From: Parasporobacterium sp.
Lineage (GTDB): Bacteria > Bacillota > Clostridia > Lachnospirales > Lachnospiraceae
DNA length: 64,000 nucleotides
Assembly (NCBI GenBank): GCA_017459985.1
Contig: JAFUBX010000026.1
Coordinates: forward strand, 1 to 64,000
Direction of reading: 5' to 3'
Under the pieces are notes generated by a model. It worked only from the letters and a program-made list of their open reading frames with translations. It searched no databases and was not told where the DNA came from. The translations under genes and the position numbers were made by a program. Position 1 is the stretch's first letter; the number at the start of each line of letters is the position of its first letter. Below, piece after piece: positions 33,051-42,557 of this stretch.

Positions 33051-34874
33051 TTAGTTCTGCGGAGATTCGCCTTCCGGAGATTCCCCTTCCGGAGCTTCGC
33101 CTTCCGGAGATTCCCCTTCCGGAGATTCGCCTTCTTCAGATGCCGGAGCTTCGCCTTCTTCGGACTCACCCTCTGCGGACTCGCCTTCTTCGGATTCACC
33201 TTCCTCAGATTCTGCATCTTCTGCTGCTTCTGCCTCTTCAGATGCGGATTCCCCTGAGCTGGAAGGAGCGGAATTGATCAGTTCGAAGAGTTCCTCATCA
33301 AAATGATTGTGCTTCAGTTCGCTGTTTGCAGCATCGAATACCATAGTGGTGGCATCTTCTGCTGTGTAAGGCTCCCAGGTCAGTTCTTCTGTACTCGGAT
33401 TGCCGGTGTAAGCAAAGGCTGCCAGTGCGCCGGATACTGCTGCACCCTGTGCATATGCGCCTTCTTCATCGCCTGCGATGAATTCCGGAATGTCGTCCAC
33501 GTTGTTGAACCAGAACGGGATGGAGCTTGCGGTGTGGATCGGAACGATACCGCCGTACATCGCATAGTCATAAGCCAGCAGGCTGTTGTATACGGTGCCG
33601 CCATAGGATACCATAGCATCACACATTGCAAGTCCGGACATGCCGCCGCCGTAACGGTTGTTCAGGTACAGACCATCCTTGATCGGATGATTCGGATAAG
33701 CAGCCTTGAATGCTTCCAGAATCTGCGGGCCATACTCATCGCCGTATTTGCTGTTGTATTCTGCGATTGCTTCTTCATCGGTCATATTGGCAAGACGAAG
33801 GTAAGCATCATAGTTCGCAGCGAACGGAACAACCTCTGCATAGTTCGTGCTCATTTCACCCAGAACATTGGATACGATGAACGGGATGTCAGCAGAGATT
33901 TCAAAGGTACCGGTCGGGATGTAATCGCCGTCAACAACCGGGCCAGTGGCAACGCCTGCTGCGTTAGCGCCTGCAAGCAGCTGCTCGTAAGGCATTTCAA
34001 CTAACTGCTGAACGATTTCTTCTTTGGAGCCTTCCAGACCAAGAGCTGCGATCAGGTTTTCGGTATCAGCCTGAGCGGATTCGGTAGTACGGGAAACCTG
34101 TACGGAACCTCCGGACAGAGCAACCGCTTTGTGGAACAGTCCCTTAGCGGACGGAATACTCATCAGAGTGGTAACCTTGCTGCCGCCGCCGGACTGGCCG
34201 ATGATGGTAACATTGGACGGATCGCCGCCGAAGGCTGCGATGTTGTCCTGTACCCAGCGCAGGGATAATTCAAGATCGCTTTCACCAACGTTTCCGGAGT
34301 ATTTGTACTCATCGCCATATGCGGAAAGATCAGTAAATCCGATAACATTCAGACGATGGTTGACACTTACGAATACACAGTCATATTCCTTGGCAAAGCT
34401 TTCGCCCAGATAGAATGTGAACTGAGTGGATGAACCGGTGGAGAATCCGCCGCCATGGAACCATACTACTACCGGACGGGAACCCTCGCCGGTCTGCGGA
34501 GTCCATACGTTCAGGTTCAGGCATTTTTCTTCACTTTCCGGCTGAACCAGGTTATACGGGAAGCTGTTGAACAGGTCACGGGAAGCCGTGTCATGTTTGG
34601 ACTGCGGGGATACTTCACCCATAACATTCGCGCAGTAGAGGCCATCCCAGGAAGCCGGAACTGCAGGCTGGAAACGCTCAGCGGATCCGTAGGGGATTGC
34701 AAAATACGTGTCTACCCCATCAAAGCGATAGCCCATGACGTCGCCGCCGGTGGTCTGTACATAGACGCCGGTAACGGCTTCAGAGGCCTGTGCAGGCGCT
34801 GCAAAAGCTGCGGTAGCAGCCAGAACCAGCACTGCAGTCATAACAACTGCAAATACTTTTCCTAATTTCTTCAT
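33051..34874 (-). CDS. Secreted type-B carboxylesterase with acidic repeat tail
   Basis: A 607-residue secreted esterase of the carboxylesterase/cholinesterase fold (PF00135 type). A signal peptide (to ~31, ...FAAPAQA) is followed by the catalytic domain (~35-535): oxyanion VVWFHGGGFSTGSS, nucleophile TIIGQSGGGSK (family usually GESAGG), the acid region VLGEMS, and the histidine in PIHTASSIPFWFNNVD. The last 70 residues are low-complexity Glu/Gly/Ser repeats (GESPEGESPEGEAPEG), like the linkers of the esterases at 5965 and 10558 but placed at the C-terminus. ATG after GAGGAGG. It is divergent from an AraC regulator, with paired inverted sites between. It may deacylate plant esters. Confidence 0.88.
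   Translation of the reverse strand: MKKLGKVFAVVMTAVLVLAATAAFAAPAQASEAVTGVYVQTTGGDVMGYRFDGVDTYFAIPYGSAERFQPAVPASWDGLYCANVMGEVSPQSKHDTASRDLFNSFPYNLVQPESEEKCLNLNVWTPQTGEGSRPVVVWFHGGGFSTGSSTQFTFYLGESFAKEYDCVFVSVNHRLNVIGFTDLSAYGDEYKYSGNVGESDLELSLRWVQDNIAAFGGDPSNVTIIGQSGGGSKVTTLMSIPSAKGLFHKAVALSGGSVQVSRTTESAQADTENLIAALGLEGSKEEIVQQLVEMPYEQLLAGANAAGVATGPVVDGDYIPTGTFEISADIPFIVSNVLGEMSTNYAEVVPFAANYDAYLRLANMTDEEAIAEYNSKYGDEYGPQILEAFKAAYPNHPIKDGLYLNNRYGGGMSGLAMCDAMVSYGGTVYNSLLAYDYAMYGGIVPIHTASSIPFWFNNVDDIPEFIAGDEEGAYAQGAAVSGALAAFAYTGNPSTEELTWEPYTAEDATTMVFDAANSELKHNHFDEELFELINSAPSSSGESASEEAEAAEDAESEEGESEEGESAEGESEEGEAPASEEGESPEGESPEGEAPEGESPEGESPQN
33054..33263 (-). repeat. Coding repeats for the acidic tail
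   Basis: Degenerate 12-15 bp direct repeats (units like GGAGATTCSCCTTCC on the plus strand) encode about 70 residues of GES(P/A/E)EG repeats. Such repeats expand and contract by slippage. Confidence 0.8.
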
Positions 34875-34907
34875 AAATAAAATTCCTCCTCATAAAATGG
34901 CCTTTCC

Positions 34908-35001
34908 ATCCGCCGGTTACAGGGTTGCGCAGGATGCGCACCGACAGATAAAAAGAAACAATAAAAACCTGCGATATAAAAATATAAGAAAACCGGCGGA
35001 T
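34908..35001. promoter_or_regulatory. Pair of inverted 11-bp sites in a divergent promoter region
   Basis: ATCCGCCGGTT (34908-34918) and AACCGGCGGAT (34991-35001) are perfect inverted copies with starts 83 bp apart, flanking the whole intergenic region between the esterase (starts 34874) and the AraC regulator (starts 35007). The arrangement suits looping by an AraC protein. Confidence 0.6.
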
Positions 35002-35006
35002 AGACC

Positions 35007-36206
35007 ATGACATATTTCGATCAGAATCCGACATTATTTTACCTGAAAATTGACATTTCTCTACTTTCGCGTTATATAAAACGTATGAGCGGATTCCTGT
35101 TTTCGACCAGACGGCTGGTCACAGAATTTCATAACGGTTACATAAAGATGACCCGGAAACGGCCCATCCTTCCGGAAATACTGACGCTGATGCGGGATCA
35201 GGGGCTCCTGTCTGAGACTCCCCTTCCCATCCCTTCCATCACCATGCAGATGTCCGACGAAGAATTCCAGAAGGCCTATGAAGAGATCCCCTTTGAGGCC
35301 AACCGGATCATCGATGGATATCTTGCCGGCAAGCCGGTTACGGAAGCCAATATTTTCCCCAAGGACCGGGATGTGTTCTGCGTGCAGCATTTCCATAATT
35401 TTGGAGAAGACCGGAACACAACGGACACCTTTTTCTCGGTGACCTATGTATTCCGCGGAAAATGCGATTTTCATTTTCAGAAAACCCACAGAGAGTTGCA
35501 GGAAGGGGATCTGTGCATCATTGTTCCGGAATCCGAGTATCTCATTAACCCCCACACGGAAACCTTTGCTTTCGAAGGAATCATCCGGGTCTCCAGCTTC
35601 AATCTGATGTTCGGGGAACTGATCACCGTCAATTCCGTCTTTTCTGAATTCTTCCGGATTGCGCTGCAGAAAAGCCATAAAGATAATTATCTGCTGATCC
35701 ATACGGATCCGGAGGATTCTGCCCTTCGGAATTTTCTGAAGGCCTTTACAGCGGAATGCACTCACGACGATACGTATGCCAATACCTCCGCCATCAGTCT
35801 GATGAAGCTGTTCCTGATCAATTCCTTCCGAAAATACGGAAACAGCGCCATCATGTTCAGCCAGGACAGCGGACTCCGGCCGGATGCCCGGACAATCCTG
35901 GAGTATATCCAGAACAACTATAAGGAAATTACCCTTTCAAAGACAGCGGAGTATTTTCATTATAATCCCAGTTATATCTCCCGGATGATCCACATCTACG
36001 CTCACCGGTCCTTTACCGAGATCGTAACGGATCTGAAGATCTCCCGGGCCAAGGAATATCTGAAGCAGTCGAACTACCGGATCTCCGATATTGCGGCGCT
36101 GGTGGGGTATGATTCCGCAGACCATTTCTCCCGGGCGTTCAAGAAACAGACCGGCATCGCTCCTGCTTTCTACCGCAGCCGCTACCGGAGGGAGCACCGG
36201 CTGTAA
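35007..36206 (+). CDS. AraC-family transcriptional regulator
   Basis: A 399-residue regulator divergent from the carboxylesterase. Residues ~120-215 look like a cupin effector domain (FSVTYVFRGKCDFHFQK, LQEGDLCIIVPESE). The AraC helix-turn-helix spans ~295-395: ITLSKTAEYFHYNPSYISRM, SRAKEYLKQSNYRISDIAAL and SADHFSRAFKKQTGIAPAFY. The first ATG has only a poor GGCGGAT ribosome site that also forms one arm of the inverted repeat; the ATG at 35148 (MTRKRPIL) is a possible alternative. The position suggests that it controls the esterase and itself. Its effector is unknown. Confidence 0.85.
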   Translation: MTYFDQNPTLFYLKIDISLLSRYIKRMSGFLFSTRRLVTEFHNGYIKMTRKRPILPEILTLMRDQGLLSETPLPIPSITMQMSDEEFQKAYEEIPFEANRIIDGYLAGKPVTEANIFPKDRDVFCVQHFHNFGEDRNTTDTFFSVTYVFRGKCDFHFQKTHRELQEGDLCIIVPESEYLINPHTETFAFEGIIRVSSFNLMFGELITVNSVFSEFFRIALQKSHKDNYLLIHTDPEDSALRNFLKAFTAECTHDDTYANTSAISLMKLFLINSFRKYGNSAIMFSQDSGLRPDARTILEYIQNNYKEITLSKTAEYFHYNPSYISRMIHIYAHRSFTEIVTDLKISRAKEYLKQSNYRISDIAALVGYDSADHFSRAFKKQTGIAPAFYRSRYRREHRL

Positions 36207-36215
36207 AAGAAATTC

Positions 36216-36243
36216 TTGCGATTTTCCCGCTCTCGTGTATTAT
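36216..36243 (+). promoter_or_regulatory. Promoter of the aminotransferase gene
   Basis: TTGCGA (36216-36221), 16 bp, TATTAT (36238-36243), starting 10 bp after the AraC stop codon. Confidence 0.55.
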
Positions 36244-36301
36244 AGTAAAGATACTCTTAAGGATATTCCGCTCCCCCGGATACACAGAAAGAGAGGTATG
36301 A

Positions 36302-37600
36302 ATGAAACCTTACATAGAGATGACAAATGAAGAGCTTCATGAGGAGTTCAAAGTCATGGACCGGGAATACAAGAAGTTCCAGGCCATGGATCTGAATCTG
36401 AACATGTCCCGCGGAAAGCCCTGCCGGGAGCAGCTGGATCTGTCCATGGGAATGATGGACGCCCTGTCTTCCGATGCGGACCTGTCCTGTGAGGACGGCA
36501 CCGACTGCCGGAACTATGGGGTTCTGGACGGCATCCATGAGGTCAAGGTCCTCATGGGGGATATGATGGAGAATAACCCGGATAATATCATAATCTACGG
36601 CAATTCTTCTCTCAATATCATGTATGATACAGTCTCCAGAGCCATGACCCACGGAATCATGGGCAATACCCCCTGGTGCAAGCTGGATAAAGTGAAGTTC
36701 CTCTGCCCGGTTCCCGGATATGACCGGCACTTCGGAATCACCGAGTATTTCGGGATCGAAATGATCCCTGTTCCCATGACTCCCACCGGCCCGGATATGG
36801 ACCTGGTGGAAAGCCTGGTCTCCTCCGACAGCGCCATCAAAGGAATCTGGTGCGTTCCCAAATATTCCAACCCCCAGGGTTATACCTACTCTGACGAGAC
36901 CGTGCGCCGGTTTGCAAGACTGAAACCGGCGGCAACCGATTTCCGGATCTTCTGGGACAATGCCTATACGATCCATCACCTGTATGACGACCGGCAGGAT
37001 CATCTGATCGAGATCCTGGCGGAATGCAAACGGGCCGGCAATCCGGATCTGGTATACAAATTTGCCTCCACCTCCAAGATCACCTTCCCCGGCAGCGGCA
37101 TCAGTGCCCTGGCCACCTCCCTGAATAATCTGGAGGACATCCGCAGACAATTGGTCCATCAGACCATCGGCCACGACAAGGTCAACCAGCTGCGTCATGT
37201 CCGTTTCTTCGGGGATATCAGCAAAATGGTGGAACATATGCGTAAGCATGCGGATATCCTCAGACCGAAGTTTGAAGCCGTGGAAGAGATCTTTGAAAAG
37301 AATCTGGGAGGCCTTGGGATTGCGGATTGGACCAAACCCGCCGGCGGATATTTCATCAGCTTCGACGGTCTTCCCGGCACCGCCAAAAGGATCGTGGATA
37401 AGGCCCGCAAAGCCGGCGTTATCCTGACCGGAGCCGGCGCCACCTGGCCCTACGGCAGAGATCCTCAGGATTCCAACATCCGGATCGCCCCCAGCTATCC
37501 GCCCATCGATGACCTGAAGCTGGCCGCTGAGCTTTTCACCATCTGTGTCCGCTACATCAGCATCAAGAAGATCCTGGAAAACAGGGCGGAAGAAGCATAA
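36302..37600 (+). CDS. PLP-dependent aminotransferase, aspartate-type (Asp_aminotransf family)
   Basis: A 432-residue cytoplasmic fold-type I aminotransferase of the bacterial aspartate aminotransferase subgroup that resembles MocR C-terminal domains. Residues 30-45 (LDLNLNMSRGKPCREQLDLS) are the family hallmark; IIIYGNSSLNIMYD binds the PLP phosphate, FWDNAYTIHHLYDD holds the aspartate and tyrosine that contact the ring, and FASTSKITFPGSG holds the PLP lysine (~residue 259). It likely makes aspartate or oxaloacetate with glutamate/2-oxoglutarate. RBS AGAGAGG. Monocistronic, with its own promoter and terminator. Confidence 0.88.
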   Translation: MKPYIEMTNEELHEEFKVMDREYKKFQAMDLNLNMSRGKPCREQLDLSMGMMDALSSDADLSCEDGTDCRNYGVLDGIHEVKVLMGDMMENNPDNIIIYGNSSLNIMYDTVSRAMTHGIMGNTPWCKLDKVKFLCPVPGYDRHFGITEYFGIEMIPVPMTPTGPDMDLVESLVSSDSAIKGIWCVPKYSNPQGYTYSDETVRRFARLKPAATDFRIFWDNAYTIHHLYDDRQDHLIEILAECKRAGNPDLVYKFASTSKITFPGSGISALATSLNNLEDIRRQLVHQTIGHDKVNQLRHVRFFGDISKMVEHMRKHADILRPKFEAVEEIFEKNLGGLGIADWTKPAGGYFISFDGLPGTAKRIVDKARKAGVILTGAGATWPYGRDPQDSNIRIAPSYPPIDDLKLAAELFTICVRYISIKKILENRAEEA

Positions 37601-37620
37601 CCATTTCCGGCAACAAATCA

Positions 37621-37652
37621 GGGACTGCCTTGCGGCAGTCCCCTTATTTTTG
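37621..37652. terminator. Bidirectional terminator between aminotransferase and etfA
   Basis: GGGACTGCC-TTGC-GGCAGTCCC followed by CTTATTTTTGG; ends the plus-strand aminotransferase transcript and, read backwards, the butyrate operon. Confidence 0.85.
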
Positions 37653-37671
37653 GTTCTCTCTTCAAATCTGA

Positions 37672-38718
37672 TTATTTCTTAGCAGCCTTATATTCTTTCA
37701 CCTTTTCCGTAAATTCCGGAAGGATCTTGAACACATCGCCGACGATTCCGTAATCCGCGACATCGAAGATCGGAGCGGTCTCATCCTTGTTGATGGCGAT
37801 AATCAGGTCGGATTCTTCCATCCCGGCCAGATGCTGGATCGCGCCGGAAATCCCGCAGGCCACATAGATCTGGGGACGGACGGTCTTGCCGGTCTGTCCG
37901 ACCTGCATATCCTTGGGCATCCATCCTGCGTCCACGACAGCACGGGAGCAGGCCACTTCGCCGCCCAAAGCATCTGCCAGTTCTCTCAGGAGTTTGAAAT
38001 TTTCAGGACCACCCATTCCGCGGCCGCCGGATACCAGAATCTTGGCGTCCATGATATCCACCGTTTCTCCGACGGTTTTCACGATGTCCAGGATCTCCAC
38101 ATATTTGTGATCCGGAGTAAAGCCAGGATTGAATTCGATCACTTCCGCCTTTGCGCCTTCCTGTCTTGCCTGTCTCTGCATCACGCCGGGACGCACCGTT
38201 GCCATCTGGGGACGGTTGTCCGGGCAGGCGATGGTGGCAATGGTATTGCCGCCGAAGGCCGGACGGGTCATGAGCAGCTGATGATGCTTCTGCTCTTTTC
38301 CGGGAATTGGATTCAGCGGGAAATCGCCAATATCCAGGCTGGTGCAGTCTGCAGTCAGACCGGTGGCCACTCTTGCGGAAACTCTGGGGCCCAGATCCCG
38401 GCCGATCGGGGTTGCTCCCACCAGCATGATCTCCGGTTTGTATTCATTGATCGCGCTGGCCAGTGCGTGGGCATAGGGCTCCGTTCTGTATTCCTTCAGC
38501 TGCGGATCATCGATCACGATGACTCTGTCCGCGCCATACTCTGCCAGCTGGTCTGCCAGATCCTTAATGCCGGATCCGATCACGACTGCGGTTACATTTG
38601 TATCCAGATCCTTTGCCAGTTCATTGGCTTTGCCGAGAAGCTCGAACGCGATTCCGCTCAGTCTGCCGTCCACCTGCTCAGCAAAGATATATACACCTTT
38701 GTAATCTTGAATATTCAT
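37672..38718 (-). CDS. etfA: Electron transfer flavoprotein subunit alpha
   Basis: A 348-residue EtfA. With EtfB and Bcd it passes electrons from NADH to crotonyl-CoA while reducing ferredoxin (electron bifurcation in clostridia). The N-terminal domain (1-~190) shows VGATPIGRDLGPRVSARVAT; the C-terminal FAD-binding domain shows ILVSGGRGMGGPENF, GQTGKTVRPQIYVACGISG and IQHLAGMEESD, all standard. It is the last gene of crt-hbd-bcd-etfB-etfA, 21 bp after etfB, with AAAGGAG upstream. Confidence 0.97.
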   Translation of the reverse strand: MNIQDYKGVYIFAEQVDGRLSGIAFELLGKANELAKDLDTNVTAVVIGSGIKDLADQLAEYGADRVIVIDDPQLKEYRTEPYAHALASAINEYKPEIMLVGATPIGRDLGPRVSARVATGLTADCTSLDIGDFPLNPIPGKEQKHHQLLMTRPAFGGNTIATIACPDNRPQMATVRPGVMQRQARQEGAKAEVIEFNPGFTPDHKYVEILDIVKTVGETVDIMDAKILVSGGRGMGGPENFKLLRELADALGGEVACSRAVVDAGWMPKDMQVGQTGKTVRPQIYVACGISGAIQHLAGMEESDLIIAINKDETAPIFDVADYGIVGDVFKILPEFTEKVKEYKAAKK

Positions 38719-38739
38719 CTTTGTTCGCTCCTTTCCAGC

Positions 38740-39522
38740 TTAAATCGCGTGTTTCTCGTCCAGCTTCTGCATCAGGTAAGCCACGGCCTCCTTCGGGTCC
38801 AGCTCCACCTTTTCCCCGGCGCCCTTGCGGACTTTATCCGATGCCTTCGCGATCTTGGTCGGAGATCCGGCCAGACCGATATTGGCGTCATCCAGCTCCG
38901 TCAGGTCTGCTCTGTTCCATACGGTGATGTCGGCATTTACAGCGTCTACGATGCCGGCCGGCGTCATGTAGCGGGGTTCTGCCAGTTCACCCAGAGCGGT
39001 GATCAGGCAGGGCATCTTGGCCTTCAGGACATGATATCTGTCATCAAACTGGCGCTGTACGATCACATAATCGCCGTCGATCTTAATATCCTGCGCATAG
39101 GAGATCACCGGGATATCCAGATGTTCGGAAATCTGCGGTCCCACCTGGGCGGTATCTCCGTCGATGGCCTGGCGGCCGGTAATGATCAGGTCATATTCCA
39201 GCTTCTTCAGTCCAGCCGCAATGGTGGATGAGGTGGCCCAGGTATCGGCGCCTCCCAGCACCCTGTCGGTAATCAGGATGGCCTTGTCCGCACCCATAGC
39301 CAGCGCTTCCATCAACGTATCTGTTGCCTTGGGAAGTCCCATGGTCAGCACAGTCACTTCTGCGCCGTATTCATCCTTCAATCTCAAAGCAGCCTCCAGG
39401 CCTGCCTTGTCATCCGGGTTCATGATGGCCAGCATGGCCGCACGGTTCAGTGTCCCGTCCGGATTGAACTGTACGCCGCCTTTGGTATCAGGAACCTGTT
39501 TAATACACACTACAATCTTCAT
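38740..39522 (-). CDS. etfB: Electron transfer flavoprotein subunit beta
   Basis: A 260-residue EtfB, partner of EtfA. It opens with MKIVVCIKQVPDTKG and contains LIITGRQAIDGDTAQVGPQ, the conserved AMP/FAD-binding loop, then the beta-signature VIVQRQFDDRYHVLKAKMPC. The ATG at 39522 is preferred over a GTG three codons upstream because AAAGGAGC lies 11 bp before the ATG. It lies 18 bp after bcd. Bifurcating EtfB proteins carry a second FAD; sequence alone does not settle it, but the operon with bcd supports that type. Confidence 0.97.
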   Translation of the reverse strand: MKIVVCIKQVPDTKGGVQFNPDGTLNRAAMLAIMNPDDKAGLEAALRLKDEYGAEVTVLTMGLPKATDTLMEALAMGADKAILITDRVLGGADTWATSSTIAAGLKKLEYDLIITGRQAIDGDTAQVGPQISEHLDIPVISYAQDIKIDGDYVIVQRQFDDRYHVLKAKMPCLITALGELAEPRYMTPAGIVDAVNADITVWNRADLTELDDANIGLAGSPTKIAKASDKVRKGAGEKVELDPKEAVAYLMQKLDEKHAI

Positions 39523-39540
39523 ATTCCACACGCTCCTTTC

Positions 39541-40680
39541 CTATGCCAGTATATTGCCCGAGATGACCATTCTCTGAACCTCGCTGGTTCCTTCGTAGAT
39601 CTCGGTAATCTTCGCGTCACGCATCATACGTTCCACATCATACTCTCTGGTGTAGCCATATCCGCCGTGAAGCTGTACAGCCTTCGTGGTCACTGCCATA
39701 GCGGTCTCTGCCGCAAACAGCTTCGCCATGGCTGCCTCCACGGAGAACACCTTCTGGGTATCCTTGGCAATGGCAGCCTTGTAAACTAGCAGTCTGGCAG
39801 CTTCCACTCTGGTGTGCATATCCGCCAGCTGGAACTGCGTATTCTGGAATTTGGAGATCGGTTTTCCGAACTGCTTTCTCTCCTTCACATACTCGATGGT
39901 ATTATCCAGCGCTCCCTGAGCCAGACCCAGAGCCTGCGCGGCGATTCCGATCCGGCCGCCGTCCAGAGTCTTCATGGCCAGAGAGAATCCTTTGCCTTCC
40001 ACACCCAGCATATTCTCTTTCGGAACGATGCAGTCCTGGAAAATGATCTCGGTGGTGGAGGAAGCCCGGATACCCATCTTCTTCTCCAGGGTACCCACGG
40101 AGAATCCCGGGAAGCCCTTCTCTACGATAAAGGCGCTGATGCCCTTGGTGCCCTTGGACTTGTCCGTCATGGCGAAGACTACAAAGGTCTCTGCCACGCC
40201 GCCGTTGGTGATGAAGATCTTGGAGCCGTTCAGCACATAATGATCCCCGTCCAGAACAGCCTTGGTCTGCTGACCGGAGGCGTCTGTGCCGGCGCCGGGC
40301 TCTGTCAGGCAGAATGCGCCGACCTTTTTGCCGGTAACCAGATCCGGAAGATATTTGGCCTTCTGTTCATCGGTTCCGAACTTGTAGATCGGATCCGCGC
40401 AGAGAGAGGTGTGGGCGGAAACAATGACGCCGGTGGTTCCGCAGACCTTGGAAAGCTCTTCCACCAGAAGCACATAGGTCAGGGTATCACAGCCCTGTCC
40501 GCCGAACTCTCTCGGGATCGGAACGCCCATCATTCCGTATTTGCCCAGTTTCTGAACCGTCTCCATGGGGAAACGTTCTGTTTCATCAATTTCCTGTGCA
40601 AGAGGCTTCACTTCATTCTGGGCAAAATCCCGGAACAAGGTTCTGGCCATCTCATGCTGTTTATCTAACGTGAAATCCAT
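39541..40680 (-). CDS. bcd: Butyryl-CoA dehydrogenase (acyl-CoA dehydrogenase)
   Basis: A 379-residue flavoprotein that reduces crotonyl-CoA to butyryl-CoA with EtfAB. Family motifs: FCLTEPGAGTDASGQQT (FAD contact), FVVFAMTDKSKGTKGISAF, the fatty-acyl end LHGGYGYTREYDVERMMRDA and ITEIYEGTSEVQRM with the catalytic glutamate. Length is that of clostridial Bcd (379). It lies 15 bp after hbd; RBS AGGAGG. Confidence 0.95.
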   Translation of the reverse strand: MDFTLDKQHEMARTLFRDFAQNEVKPLAQEIDETERFPMETVQKLGKYGMMGVPIPREFGGQGCDTLTYVLLVEELSKVCGTTGVIVSAHTSLCADPIYKFGTDEQKAKYLPDLVTGKKVGAFCLTEPGAGTDASGQQTKAVLDGDHYVLNGSKIFITNGGVAETFVVFAMTDKSKGTKGISAFIVEKGFPGFSVGTLEKKMGIRASSTTEIIFQDCIVPKENMLGVEGKGFSLAMKTLDGGRIGIAAQALGLAQGALDNTIEYVKERKQFGKPISKFQNTQFQLADMHTRVEAARLLVYKAAIAKDTQKVFSVEAAMAKLFAAETAMAVTTKAVQLHGGYGYTREYDVERMMRDAKITEIYEGTSEVQRMVISGNILA

Positions 40681-40695
40681 ACTTTATCGTTCCTC

Positions 40696-41535
40696 CTATT
40701 TGCTGTAATCGTAAAATCCCTTTCCGGTCTTGACGCCCAGCAGTCCGCCGCGGACCATCTTTCTGAGCAGGATATGGGCACGGTATTTGGGATCGCCGGT
40801 TTCTTTGAATAAAACATCCATGATGGCAAGGCATACATCAAGGCCTACCATATCACCCAGGGCCAGAGGTCCGATCGGGTGATTGCAGCCCAGTTTCATG
40901 GCGGCGTCAATGCCTTCCACAGAGGCGAGTCCCTCAGCATAGATGCAGATGGCTTCATTGATCATCGGGATCAGGATCCGGTTTACTACAAATCCGGGGC
41001 CTTCATTAACCTGTACCGGGGTCTTGCCGATCTCTTCGGCGATGGCGACGATCTTTGCCACCATTTCATCCGGCGTATTAGCGCCTGCAATGACTTCCAC
41101 CAGCTTCATCACCGGAGCCGGATTGAAGAAATGCATGCCAATGATCGGTCTGTCCAGCTGCGCTCCGATCTCTGTAATGGACAGAGAAGAGGTATTGGTG
41201 GCAAACATGCAGTCTGCCGGAACGATCTCCTGCAGTTCCTTAAAGGTCTGCTTCTTGATCTCCATATTCTCGATGGCAGCTTCCACGACCAGATCACAGT
41301 CTGTGCAGATCTCCTTGGTGCCGGTGGTGATCCGGGAAAGAATGGCGTCTGCTGCCGCCTGTTCCATCTTGCCCTTGGCAACCCGTCCGGAAAGTCCCTT
41401 TTCGATTTTGGCTTTTCCTTTCGCAGCCAGTTCTTCCGTGATATCTGTCAGTCTTACCGAATAATTCTCATGGCTGGCAAATGCCTGCGCGATGCCGGAT
41501 CCCATGGTGCCTGCACCGATAATTCCTACGATCAT
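40696..41535 (-). CDS. hbd: 3-hydroxybutyryl-CoA dehydrogenase
   Basis: A 279-residue NAD(P)-dependent dehydrogenase that reduces acetoacetyl-CoA to 3-hydroxybutyryl-CoA. The Rossmann motif [17 protein letters not shown] is at residue 4, the catalytic histidine sits in [17 protein letters not shown] (~residue 137), and [19 protein letters not shown] is the domain linker. It lies 16 bp after crt; RBS AGGAGG. Confidence 0.96.
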   Translation of the reverse strand: MIVGIIGAGTMGSGIAQAFASHENYSVRLTDITEELAAKGKAKIEKGLSGRVAKGKMEQAAADAILSRITTGTKEICTDCDLVVEAAIENMEIKKQTFKELQEIVPADCMFATNTSSLSITEIGAQLDRPIIGMHFFNPAPVMKLVEVIAGANTPDEMVAKIVAIAEEIGKTPVQVNEGPGFVVNRILIPMINEAICIYAEGLASVEGIDAAMKLGCNHPIGPLALGDMVGLDVCLAIMDVLFKETGDPKYRAHILLRKMVRGGLLGVKTGKGFYDYSK

Positions 41536-41551
41536 TTGTTTTTCCTCCTGA

Positions 41552-42328
41552 TTATTTATTTTTGAATCCTTCGACTTTTCTCTTCTCCAGGAATGCTTTC
41601 ATTCCTTCGATCTGATCCTCAGTCGTAAAGCAGCTTCCGAAGAGGCGCTCCTCGATCTGAATGGCCTCGTCCATGTCCACCTGCAGACCGTCATTGATGG
41701 CTTTCTTGCAGGCTCTGACCGCAATCGGGGCGTTCCGGGCGATCTTTGCAGCCATCTTTTCTGCTGCCGGCAGCAGCTCATCAATCGGATATACCGCATT
41801 TACAAGTCCAATGGCCAGCGCCTCCGGCGCTTTGACATTTGCGGCAGTATAGATCAGCTCTTTGGCTTTTCCCGGATTGATGATCCGGGCCAGTCTCTGG
41901 GTCCCTCCGAATCCCGGGGTAATCCCAAGGCCCACCTCCGGCTGTCCGAAAACCGCATTTTCGGAGCAGATCCGGATATCGCAGCTCATGGCCAGCTCAT
42001 TGCCGCCGCCCAGAGCAAATCCGTTAACTGCGGCGATCACAGGAACCGGGAATGTTTCGATCATCCGGAAGACATCATTTCCCCGTTTTCCGAAGGCTTC
42101 TCCTTCTTCCACGGTCAATGTGCTCATCTCACCGATATCAGCCCCTGCGACAAACGATTTCTGTCCTGCTCCGGTCAGAATCACAGCGCGGACAGTTTCA
42201 AGATCGATCCCCTGAAACACACTGCCCAGCTCGTCCAGAACCTCGGAATTCAGGGCATTCAGGGCTTCCGGTCTGTTGATTGTCACGACAGCGTAGCCGT
42301 CTTTTTGCTCATACAGAACAAATCCCAT
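41552..42328 (-). CDS. crt: 3-hydroxybutyryl-CoA dehydratase (crotonase)
   Basis: A 258-residue enoyl-CoA hydratase that dehydrates 3-hydroxybutyryl-CoA to crotonyl-CoA. Signs: [13 protein letters not shown] (oxyanion hole), [20 protein letters not shown] with the first catalytic glutamate, and [20 protein letters not shown] with the second. It opens the operon; no thiolase gene is linked in this window, so acetoacetyl-CoA formation must be encoded elsewhere. RBS AAGGAAGG. The preceding ~180 bp are an untranslated leader with a hairpin. Confidence 0.95.
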   Translation of the reverse strand: MGFVLYEQKDGYAVVTINRPEALNALNSEVLDELGSVFQGIDLETVRAVILTGAGQKSFVAGADIGEMSTLTVEEGEAFGKRGNDVFRMIETFPVPVIAAVNGFALGGGNELAMSCDIRICSENAVFGQPEVGLGITPGFGGTQRLARIINPGKAKELIYTAANVKAPEALAIGLVNAVYPIDELLPAAEKMAAKIARNAPIAVRACKKAINDGLQVDMDEAIQIEERLFGSCFTTEDQIEGMKAFLEKRKVEGFKNK

Positions 42329-42407
42329 CTCTTTTTCCTTCCTTTCTCATTATTTAAACCCGGTGTCTCCTGCGGTTTGGATCTGCAGATCGGATTCTTT
42401 ATACAGG

Positions 42408-42434
42408 AAAAGCCCGGCATAAGCCGAGCCCTTT
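42408..42434 (-). other. Hairpin in the leader of the butyrate operon
   Basis: AAAGGGCTCGGC-TTAT-GCCGGGCTTTT on the minus strand pairs over 11 positions with three wobbles, followed by CCTG. It lies between promoter and crt, so it could act as an attenuator or end a ~100-nt short RNA. No known riboswitch motif was recognised in the leader. Confidence 0.5.
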
Positions 42435-42511
42435 CAGATCAGATCCCAAAGCATTCCTTACTGGCCGATACTTAAGAAGCTATCAATAACCGGGGTTCAA
42501 CCACGTGACCC

Positions 42512-42540
42512 ATTATAGTAAAGAAATATTCCATTTTCAA
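42512..42540 (-). promoter_or_regulatory. Promoter of the crt-hbd-bcd-etfBA operon
   Basis: On the minus strand TTGAAA (42535-42540), 17 bp, consensus TATAAT (42512-42517). Predicted start near 42505, giving a leader of about 180 nt. Confidence 0.8.
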
Positions 42541-42557
42541 TACGAAAGCTGAATTTT

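Noticed and set aside
42408..42505. Small SRP RNA or T-box in the butyrate leader
   Set aside because: The stretch CCAGTAAGGAATGC only loosely recalls the SRP loop, and no T-box AGGGTGG sequence is present.
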